Of a stretch of 64,000 nucleotides of DNA, positions 58,401-64,000 are shown piece by piece; positions within the stretch are counted from its first letter, which is position 1, and the number at the start of each line of letters is the position of its first letter. The notes under the pieces are model-generated. The model was given only the letters and a program-made list of their open reading frames with translations. It was not told where the DNA came from and searched no databases. Position numbers and translations under genes: made by a program. This DNA is from Heligmosomoides polygyrus polygyrus (taxonomy: Eukaryota; Nematoda; Chromadorea; Rhabditida; Heligmosomidae): the NCBI GenBank assembly GCA_947396885.1, contig OX377201.1, positions 69,228,983-69,292,982 on the forward strand. Direction: 5' to 3'.

Positions 58401-60661
58401 GCTGCTTGGCGAAGGTGCCATCGCGAGCCTATAAGAGGCAGAAATCGCACGGCTTCCACGCTCTGTCGCCAAAGTGGAGCGCAAGCGGCTGCGTCGCGTG
58501 CGTCGCTGGGCATGTTGCCAAGGAGGGGCGGTCTTTAGGCCTTTGTCATACCATCGCTCACCCCGAGCGACGGCCAATGATAGGCCTATGTCATACCTTC
58601 GCTCACCCCGAGCGAAGGCGACGAACAGAGCGATGAGCGAAGTCTCTTCGCTAGCGTGAAGCTAGCGAATAGGCGCGCAGTTAATAGCATTGTGTGCAGC
58701 TGCATCGCTACCGATGCTGCCCGACGCTCTGCTCAGCTCAGCGACGCGGTCGCATCGGTAGCGATGCCGTATCGCTCGAAAGTATGACACCCCGCGAGCG
58801 AGGCTTCGCTAGCGGTTGATCGGACAACTGCTACAGGCGTCTGCCCCTCCACAACGTCTGATACTGTCCCTTCCCCAATTATGTTAGTTGTCCATCGCCT
58901 TCGCTAGCGAAGAGCGATGGTATGACATAGGCCATATGCTCCGATATCGATCGGGCGGCGCGATGGAATCGATATGGGTGCATATCATTAGGCGCCGCTC
59001 GGGGTGAGCGATGGTATGACAAAGGCCTTAATGTACGGATGGTCGCCGCGCCCGCGACGGCGACTGCCGCGTGCGCGATGAGCTCCGCTGCGGTCGTATG
59101 GGTTGTGCTCCATGACCTGCTGCAGTCGCTAGGTTTGAGTTGTTGATATCCCTTCCTGCTGTTGCAGGACTTGCGGGAAAACATGCTCTGGTTCAGAAAT
59201 TGAGTTCGAGTTATAAGACTAAGCAACGTTCTAATGCTCAATTTTATATGATGCTTCTTCAGGAAAAGCCGAAAATATTACACGCTATCGCAGTGAAACT
59301 GACTTTGTACACACTTTCTAACACTTGATGCAAGTTTTCATGCAGGTCTAGGTATCAACCAACCGCTGAAGTCACCCAAATGCGACGTCTTCTGCCGCGC
59401 TATTCGCCGCGTCGGCGGCGACCATTCGTACATAATGTCCCGCAGCCGTTGCCAACAGCCGCCCTTCGCCTTAATCTTTCGGCCCTCTCGCGCCGGGTGG
59501 ATCGCACGGCCAGCCCGTGGTGAGGCCCCCGATTTCGGCAGGCCATAACTCGCTCAGAAATTTCATTTTGCAATTTTGACACTCATATTCGTAATCAGCA
59601 TTCAGAGCTCTTTCTAATGAGCCTGGTCTCAACTTGAAGTTCCATGGGAGGTCGAAACCCTTCCCTAATTAGCAGTTCCCCGTTTTCTGGCCTGGTTCTG
59701 CCCTCGAAGAGCGCAGAACCCTGCTGTGGACTCTCCCTGAGCGACGAAAACAGCTTCCACACGAGCAGTTTGGAGGCGCCCAACCAGGAGCCCTTTCTCT
59801 AACCTGGTTCTGCCCTCGAAGAGCGCAGAACACTGCTGCGGACTCCCCCTGAGCGTCGCGTCGCGATCACACCCACGTGGATTGGTGGTCGGAATTTAGA
59901 TGAGATTATAACAGCGCCCGCCCGGCCTCATTTCCCTCTGTAAAATCCCAGGAGTCTCTAGAAGCTTTCAGAATAAACAAACTAAGCACAGAAGCATGTG
60001 TAATATAACTGTAGAGAGAGAGATCTGTATCTGATTTGGTTAGAGTAAAACTACCAAATGTGGAAGAGGAACATGGTGAACCAGGCCCCTTTAGACTTGC
60101 ATCTAAACTTTTCTAACGGTAACCCACCTAAACACTAGTATACTGTCTGAATAATTAATTTTGGTAAAAGAAACCAGGAAGGGATCTATTTTAGTCGGAC
60201 TCGCATAGCTATAAAAGCAAAACAGAAAACAGTGTGGCTAGGAATTCGAGGAGAAAGGTTCCCTTTTACAAGCCAGTTCAGGTGTCATCGTTGTAAATTT
60301 GTTACTTCCAGTTTCGCCGCCGTGGTAAGAGTCAGAGTGGAGTGCCCCCCCCCCCCCCCACTAAGGCAGGTCCGCAGGAAGAAGTCATCACCACCTCTGA
60401 ACCCATATCACAGCAAACAAACATGAAAGGCGTATGAAGTTGGGACTCCAAGACAAGGCGAACGCTCGAACGCACCTGAAGCAGAAGCTTCACCCTCTCG
60501 ATGGGGGCGACGGCAGTCTTCGAGATGGCGGCCGCTGTTCCGCCGGTGATCAGGTCGATGGTGAACTTCTTGGCGTCGAACGCCCTCCTCTCCTTCTTGT
60601 CCTTGCCGCCTCCGCCCTCCTTGCCACCGCCGCCGTCCTTCTTGCCACCGCCCTCGCCCAT
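46469..60661 (-). CDS. ant-1: mitochondrial ADP/ATP translocase (ANT, SLC25 family)
   Basis: Exchanges cytosolic ADP for matrix ATP across the inner mitochondrial membrane. Seven minus-strand exons join in phase with canonical GT-AG ends: 60661-60476, 51097-50904, 50837-50731, 50575-50467, 46966-46834, 46759-46604, 46549-46469; 322 codons with stop. All three carrier signatures are present: PIERVK (exon 1), PLDFAR (exons 3-4), PWDTVR (exon 6), plus the nucleotide-translocator motif RRRMMM. Exon 2 carries [20 protein letters not shown]; the end is IYDEIQKWL. It is slightly longer than usual (~300) because of a Gly/Lys-rich start ([20 protein letters not shown]). The ATG at 60661 fits the family length; an upstream in-frame ATG at 60925 would add 88 low-complexity residues. 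No stop or frameshift: probably functional. Intron 1 is 9378 bp, intron 4 3500 bp. Confidence 0.96.
47026..47208. mobile_element. Harbinger-like MITE, 183 bp, in translocase intron 4
   Basis: Left end GGCCTATGTTATACTTCGG, right end CCGAAGTATAACATAGGC, with CGACGCGTCG on both arms. The flanks are ATA and ATT, so the target duplication is imperfect. An internal GTTATACTTCCGTCGCC (~47089) repeats the terminus, as in the 10675-11831 copy. Confidence 0.75.
47209..49312. other. translocase intron 4, no gene
   Basis: A fragment at 47695-47780 (GGATGTCAGATTCGTGATCA, CCCCAAATAACC) belongs to the 5343-6240 foldback family. CACCTGGGCAAGGTTTGGGC (47758) is echoed in inverse at 48065-48085. The 48395-48821 frames on both strands have no domain. 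Confidence 0.5.
49313..49710. mobile_element. Harbinger-like MITE, 398 bp, TSD TAA
   Basis: Ends GGGTCAGTTCATACTTCGC and GCGAAGTATGAACAGGGCC, flanked by TAA (49310-49312, 49711-49713). The subterminal regions are strings of CGACGG/GTCGCT repeats. Lies in translocase intron 4. Confidence 0.8.
49711..50466. other. translocase intron 4, 5' part
   Basis: A 75-codon minus frame (50186-50413) is open but unrecognised; it lies inside the intron and reads into the exon 4 donor in a different frame. Confidence 0.5.
51098..51905. other. translocase intron 1, 3' end
   Basis: Unique-looking AT-rich sequence next to exon 2, with no coding signal and no repeat recognised. Confidence 0.5.
51906..52872 (+). 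pseudogene. Penelope-like element, RT end plus GIY-YIG domain, decayed
   Basis: From 51906: [16 protein letters not shown] (the RT catalytic box, normally YxDD, here YIYD), a stop, [39 protein letters not shown] and [17 protein letters not shown] frameshift near 52225 leads to [15 protein letters not shown] stop at ~52414 precedes the endonuclease: [20 protein letters not shown] and [11 protein letters not shown] nonsense codon at 52783 interrupts the [15 protein letters not shown] region; the frame ends at 52872. Sense orientation is opposite to the host gene whose first intron it occupies. Confidence 0.85.
52873..53444. other. translocase intron 1; repeat fragments
   Basis: 53035-53115 and 53380-53430 each carry a GGGCGCTGAGCACGAATA or GATTTGTGATCAGCGCC version of the foldback-family module found at 5640-5940 and 47700. 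No coding signal. Confidence 0.5.
54000..54245 (-). repeat. tandem repeat, ~109-bp unit (cluster A)
   Basis: Two-plus units; CTTCCACACCAGCA recurs at 54048 and 54157, and GCTCGAAGAGCAGAACCCTG recurs in each. Inverted relative to cluster B (57945-58235), same orientation as cluster C (59685-59860). Confidence 0.8.
54255..54457. mobile_element. Harbinger-like MITE, 203 bp, TSD TAA
   Basis: AGGGCTC...GAGCCCT ends flanked by TAA (54252-54254, 54458-54460). The interior has a palindrome GATAATGATT/AATCATTATC and GC-rich GCGGC repeats. Nested inside the Mutator-like element. Confidence 0.65.
55395..55860 (-). repeat. composite dispersed repeat with tRNA-like boxes, copy 3
   Basis: Best-preserved copy: on the minus strand A box TGGCCAAGTGGG (~55529-55518), GGGGCGGGCTTGC and B box GGTTCGGATCT (~55484-55474). 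The other ~130-bp module is at 55720-55850. In translocase intron 1. Confidence 0.7.
55861..56216. other. possible Penelope-like terminus; no gene
   Basis: GCCGAAACGTTAGCC at ~55889 is followed by an AT-rich ATAATAAC stretch, resembling the sequence near 4140-4240. A 139-codon plus frame (55934-56353) runs into the TIR of the next element and is not credible. Confidence 0.35.
56225..56982. mobile_element. long-TIR DNA element, 758 bp, 8-bp TSD
   Basis: Arms of ~205 bp (56225-56430, 56780-56982) begin GGTACTATTGTACTT and stay nearly identical through CCCCACTTAATCTTGTTC and GCGCGCGCT. CATATTTA is duplicated exactly at 56217-56224 and 56983-56990. The 8-bp duplication suggests hAT, although the ends lack the CAG start. 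No transposase. An internal ~100-bp segment (56530-56630) resembles sequence just outside (56110-56215). Confidence 0.85.
56983..57020 (-). repeat. LINE-type AAATA tail
   Basis: On the minus strand a run of AAATAAATAAAATAAATAAA, like the LINE 3' end at 21985. It overlaps the right target duplication, so the long-TIR element inserted at a LINE tail. No LINE coding sequence is recognised next to it. Confidence 0.4.
57021..57539. other. translocase intron 1, nothing recognised
   Basis: No coding signal or repeat identified. Confidence 0.45.
57540..57830. repeat. TTCGAAT palindromic repeat
   Basis: CGAATATTCGAATTCG (57539) and its near inverse around 57735-57825 flank ~170 bp. Same word family as 21790-21990 and 28600-29310. 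Confidence 0.55.
57945..58235 (+). repeat. tandem repeat, ~93-113-bp units (cluster B)
   Basis: Three units; GCCATCCAAGCT recurs at ~57961, 58074 and 58167, each followed by CGTGTGGAAACTGCTTTCG and a CTCTTCGAG box. Homologous to clusters A and C in reverse. Confidence 0.8.
58538..59027. mobile_element. Harbinger-like MITE, 490 bp, TSD TTA (outer)
   Basis: Ends GGCCTTTGTCATACC and GGTATGACAAAGGCC, flanked by TTA (58535-58537, 59028-59030). It contains a complete second element. Confidence 0.85.
58583..58933. mobile_element. Harbinger-like MITE, 351 bp, TSD ATA (nested)
   Basis: Ends GGCCTATGTCATACC and GGTATGACATAGGCC, flanked by ATA (58580-58582, 58934-58936). It sits inside the 58538-59027 copy, close to its left end. 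The interior has CGCTAGCGAA/TTCGCTAGCG repeats. Confidence 0.85.
59031..59684. other. translocase intron 1, nothing recognised
   Basis: No coding signal. GC-rich 59400-59520 reads open on the minus strand (60 codons) without a domain. Confidence 0.45.
59685..59860 (-). repeat. tandem repeat, ~110-bp unit (cluster C)
   Basis: About 1.5 units; CTGGTTCTGCCCTCGAAGAG recurs at ~59691 and ~59801. Same family and orientation as cluster A. Confidence 0.75.
59861..60475. other. translocase intron 1, 5' end
   Basis: Sequence next to exon 1. A run of about 14 C at 60346-60359; no gene or repeat recognised. Confidence 0.5.
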
Positions 60662-60778
60662 GGTCGACCAGCGAATGAACGGTCGCCCTCGCCGCTCCCC
60701 GCCCGACGTGTTCGGGCGCGTTACCGCCCGTCGGTGCGCGCGAAGGCGCCAACCGCGACGCCTGCGTCGCTCGCTCGC

Positions 60779-60797
60779 CCAATCGATTATCGATTGG
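60779..60797. promoter_or_regulatory. perfect palindrome upstream of the translocase start
   Basis: CCAATCGATTATCGATTGG is a 19-bp perfect inverted repeat around one T, ~118 bp upstream of the ATG. It contains CCAAT on both strands and two ATCGAT sites. The surrounding 60500-60830 is unusually GC- and CpG-rich for the window, as expected of a promoter. Binding factor unknown. Confidence 0.4.
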
Positions 60798-61262
60798 TTC
60801 GCGCGCGAGGTTTCACACCGGAGGAAGGCCGCGCAGCTCAGTGAGTTAAGCCCCACTTGGGAGCGGGGGCGTGGAACAAGGTGCGACCGTAGTTCGGAGC
60901 GATCAAGAGGTGTTGTACCTGGCACTGCATTCTATGGACCAGAGGGACACTGACCACTGATGGTGAGGGATATATTCCAGTGTAGAAGGGGGGGGGGGGT
61001 GGGGGAGGGAGAGAGACACCTCAATCCGTCTGTTCGACAACGGCGACAAAATAGAAGGGAAGGTATTCTACGGAGACGACGAACTGCACTGTTCGGTTAA
61101 CCTTTTCTTCGTAATCGCCTGGCGAAGACGAGAACAACAGTCCAAGTTCACTTCGCCTTCCTAGTGGAGCTCCCCCAGCTAGAACAGATCCTGCTCGAAC
61201 GTGCATGTGTATGGTGTGTGGATAGCAACTTCAAAAGAGGAGTTGATTGCAGGGCACTGGTT
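60798..61262. other. translocase 5' flank; unrecognised frames
   Basis: A G-run lies at ~60988-60997. A 61-codon minus frame (61021-61206) ends in YLPFYFVAVVEQTD and is open, but no family is recognised. Confidence 0.35.
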
Positions 61263-61400
61263 AACCTTGACTCATCAATGCCGTCTGCGCCCTCTTTCGT
61301 AGAGATTCGCCACGTCATTTTGGTCTCTGCATCTACGCCAAGGATGCGCAGAATTTCTGTTTTCTGCTGGTCAAAGTTAGTCAAAAAACAAAATTTGGCT
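61263..61400 (-). CDS. candidate exon of an unknown gene
   Basis: Minus strand between GACCAGCAG and AAG|GTTAAC reads TEILRILGVDAETKMTWRIS, then KEGADGIDES. It looks like coding sequence, but neither splice site is strong and no family is recognised. The upstream side is repeat. Confidence 0.25.
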
Positions 61401-61600
61401 GAGTTGGTTGTTAGTATCATACTCTATAATAACGCGCTAAGCGATGAGTCATACCATCGATCGGCGCCCCCGTAGAAATTAGCCATAAAATAGGGGGAAA
61501 ATCGGGGTGGAGGAAGGGGGGGGGGTGAGAATGGGGGAAAAATTACGACACGAAAATAGCGAAAAATACCCAGACGCCTTCTCCCTGCCCGGGAACTTCG

Positions 61601-61815
61601 GCCCTGGGACAATCAAGGTCGCTGAACACGAATATGAAGTTTGCTTTGGAGTGTCGATCGCCATCAATCGATATTGATCAAACTATCGACTTTTCTGTGG
61701 ATGTCATCTAGGCGGTCCGAAACTTTAGCCCCGGGGGGAGTCGAGGTCGCTCAACACTAATCTGAAGTTCGTTTTTGAAGTATCAATCGCCATCAATCGA
61801 TACTAATCAAATAAT
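61601..61815 (+). repeat. two direct ~127-bp repeats
   Basis: GCCCTGGGAC...AATCAAGGTCGCTGAACAC at 61601 and GCCCCGGGGG...AGTCGAGGTCGCTCAACAC at 61728, each followed by ATCGCCATCAATCGATA. A related single copy is at 15560-15660 in the Helitron-like segment. Confidence 0.7.
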
Positions 61816-61829
61816 GGGGCGTGAAAATA

Positions 61830-63195
61830 GCGGAAAATACCCAGACGTCTTCAACGTGCCAGGGGATTCAGAAGACGTGCGGAATACGTCGCATGACGTG
61901 CCTGGGACTCAAAAGATGTACCAAAGACTTCGCTCAACGTGTTTGGGGATTCAGGTGGACGTGCCGAAGACGCTGTCCAACGTGCCTGTGGATTCAGAAG
62001 GCGTGCCGAAAACTTCATCCGCTAAGGGGATCAACGAGGGTGACCAGTACCAGTAATGGGGGAGCGCTTCACTAAGGGAGAACCAGTAGTGAGGAACCAA
62101 TGGATCGCCCTATCATACTACCAGACGTTCAGCGGCCTAGGGGCCGCCAAACGGGCTTCGCCCCCGAAACCCCGAGAGCAGAACAACCCCATCCCACTGG
62201 TTGGAGGCTTCGCCGCCAAACCCCGAGAACAGAACAACCCCAATCTTCCTCCTTTCTTCTTTAGGCCTTCTTACAGTTAAAAAAAACTGGTTTTACCATA
62301 TAGATTAGTGCAGTGGGATATGGTAGGGCAGAATTTTCTCTGCGCCTATGAAACCCATCCTCCCTCCTTCACATGCACGCGATTTTTTTTCCGAAGCGCT
62401 CGTTCTCTACATGTCGAGAAACAGGTAATGAGAGTCCCAATCCGGTGCTTAATCAGCAAAATCATAATTGAAATTAATCGGTATTGGTCGACACCGCTTA
62501 CTGTCCGACGGCAATATTACTCCTCCGAACCACATGGTCACTCTACCCCTCCCGTCCGCCCCCCCCCCCCCCGAAATACATCCTTTCCTATGTGCTGGCA
62601 AAGAAACGGAGTGAGAGTCAAGCACGCACGCATGCACATGTGACACTGAGTACAGATTCATATGTCACTACGTTGCGACGACGTCTATAACACTCCTTCT
62701 GCACTCTGACACACGTGCCACGACTTCTGTAAGCCTTCTTCAGAAATCCGATACACACTGAACGATGTTGAGGGAGAATGCTGGTCCCCCTTCCCTCCCT
62801 TATTCACGCTCCTCTCTAATGGTCCCACTTTGTTGGTCCTCTCCGATTGGTCGCCCTTACTCGGAATCCCTACACAAGTTGGACGACGTCTTCAGCACGT
62901 CTTCTGAATCCCTACGCACGTTGGACGATGTCTAGCACAGGTCTTCTAGCAGGTCTTCTGAATCCCTACGCACGTTAGACGACATCTTGAGCACTTCTTT
63001 TGAATCCCTACGCAAGTTAGACGACGTTTAACGACGTTGAACGACATCTTCCGCACGTCTTCTGAACCCCTACGCACGTTGGACGACGTCTAGCCCAGGT
63101 CTTCTGAGTCTTGACTCACGACGTATAGCGAAGGTCTTCTGAATACCTACGCACGATAGGCGACATCTTCAGCACGTCTTCTGAACCCTACGCAA
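61830..63195. mobile_element. foldback with arms of ~42-bp repeats
   Basis: Left arm: GGATTCA-type starts at 61864, 61905, 61948 and 61990 (spacing 41-43). Right arm: inverted TGAATCC starts near 62904, 62959, 63000, 63062, 63137 and 63180 (mostly ~42 or irregular). Both arms carry GACGTCTTC/GAAGACGTC. The interior (62080-62780) has C-runs and no transposase. ACGTGCC...ACGTC repeats also occur at 15380-15450. Confidence 0.65.
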
Positions 63196-63199
63196 GTTG

Positions 63200-63349
63200 C
63201 CACGGATCCCCCTCGATAGAGAGCCTTCGGGCTCTCTTGTTAAGAGGGATCTCGGGCCGCTTTCGCAGGGCCACGTGGCGCGTCCCCGGGCCCGGGTGGT
63301 GGATAGGGGAATTAAACGCGAACCAAATGCGACCGTGTACTGCCCAGAG
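63200..63349 (+). mobile_element. RTE 5' leader fragment
   Basis: Collinear with 91-237: CACGGATCCCCCTCGATAG, the AGAGAGCCTTCGGGCTCTC hairpin, GGATCTCGGGCCGC, ending TACTGCCCAGAG where a hAT end interrupts it. Differs from the first copy by a ~4-bp insertion near 63292 and scattered substitutions. Confidence 0.9.
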
Positions 63350-64000
63350 CAGGGGTGTGCGTAAATAAATCCACAATTTCGTAAATCGTAAATCGTAAGA
63401 GGTGCCTGACTTATAATGCATCTAATTTCCTTGCTTTTTTCTATTATGTTAAAGCTAAGCAAAGTTAACTACGTTTTATTGAGACGTTTTCAGCTCGAGC
63501 TGGACACTTCTAATTAAGATGGAAGCCATTAACATCAACTAGCACGTTTCAAATCGAGCTGGACAAGTTTTTGGAAAACCAAAATAAACTGCTTGTTCAA
63601 AAATGCTATATTAAAAGGTGCCTATACAGGGTGCCCAAATAAAAAGCTTACACTGCTTGGACGATCAAAAATGTTTATCATTCTACTAGCCACTGGCTTG
63701 CATATAAAACTATGACTTTGTAGGAACAACTGCAACAACTCCGAATAAACCAACAAAAACTACTCCATCCAAAGCCAAATTTTTTTTGATCGCTGGCGAA
63801 CTCGACGAAAACAGTACTTGCACAAATAATACAAGCACCCCTAATGAGTGAGCGCATGGCACATTTCAATGGTATGACACACCTAAACTTCTAAGCCTTC
63901 TCACATTTTGAATTGTACAACAGCATTTTTGTAGCAGACGAGAGGGAATTATGTGACGATTGAAAGAGTCTGATCACGTTTTTGGATACTCATCATAGTC
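63350..64000. mobile_element. hAT element end, runs off the window
   Basis: Begins CAGGGGTGTGCGTAAAT, then TTTCGTAAATCGTAAATCG, the same terminus as the 34146 end of the hAT element. It interrupts RTE leader sequence at GCCCAGAG, which would be the 8-bp target. The other end is beyond 64000. A 63-codon minus frame (63678-63869) has no domain. Confidence 0.75.
63486..63570 (+). repeat. 21-bp repeats, third locus
   Basis: TTTTCAGCTCGAGCTGGACAC, an adjacent 21-bp unit, an 18-bp unit, then TTTCAAATCGAGCTGGACAAG. Same pattern as the arms at 12487-12735 and 13317-13477. Confidence 0.55.

Noticed and set aside
60662..60925. Upstream in-frame ATG giving an 88-residue longer translocase
   Set aside because: The added sequence is Arg-rich low complexity from a CpG-rich promoter-like stretch, and carriers of this family start close to the position used.

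Overview
This is a nematode nuclear genome window, most likely from a strongylid such as a hookworm. Three things point there. The genes have many short introns (48-74 bp) with GT...TTTYAG boundaries, interrupted by a few very long ones. The 5' non-LTR retrotransposon belongs to an RTE family I associate with hookworms (from memory, not searched). The encoded proteins resemble nematode homologues. There are no operons, RBSs or CRISPR arrays. Two 200-bp runs of N (5143-5342, 40049-40248) are assembly gaps.

Two host genes can be assembled exon by exon, both on the minus strand. A MOSC-domain (MTARC-like molybdenum-cofactor) gene has ten exons from 38937 down to 26935, with two possible extra 5' exons up to 42524. 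An ADP/ATP translocase gene has seven exons from 60661 down to 46469, encoding 321 residues; its 9.4-kb first intron and 3.5-kb fourth intron are packed with transposons. A third gene, on the plus strand (17519-21497), starts with a convincing F-box exon and carries a mariner element in an intron; its internal exons are tentative. Unassigned candidate exons lie at 13958-14135, 14815-14967 and 61263-61400.

Most of the remaining sequence is mobile DNA, often nested. Left flank (1-13.5 kb): a decayed RTE element, a Penelope-like GIY-YIG fragment inside a near-perfect inverted repeat, a 5.3-7.6 kb foldback/tandem complex, a probable BEL/Pao gag relic and a foldback made of 21-bp repeats. At 15-27 kb: a Helitron-like segment, the F-box gene, then a CR1/jockey-like LINE split by a second RTE that is itself split by a MITE. 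At 27-42 kb: long MOSC introns holding a tRNA-derived SINE with a 15-bp target duplication, an RT relic, a 1.6-kb hAT element with an 8-bp duplication and a mariner relic. At 46-60 kb: translocase introns holding several Harbinger-like MITEs, a second Penelope-like fragment, a Mutator-like element inserted into a SINE and a long-TIR element with an 8-bp duplication. At 61-64 kb: a foldback of ~42-bp repeats, then the RTE 5' region interrupted by another hAT end.

The sequence-supported points most worth following up are: the MOSC intron whose expected AG acceptor reads GG; the Penelope-like fragment whose own 3' coding end is duplicated in inverted orientation; a MITE family sharing GGCC(T)nTGTnATAC termini and 3-bp TWA-type duplications; and several insertion events readable to the base.
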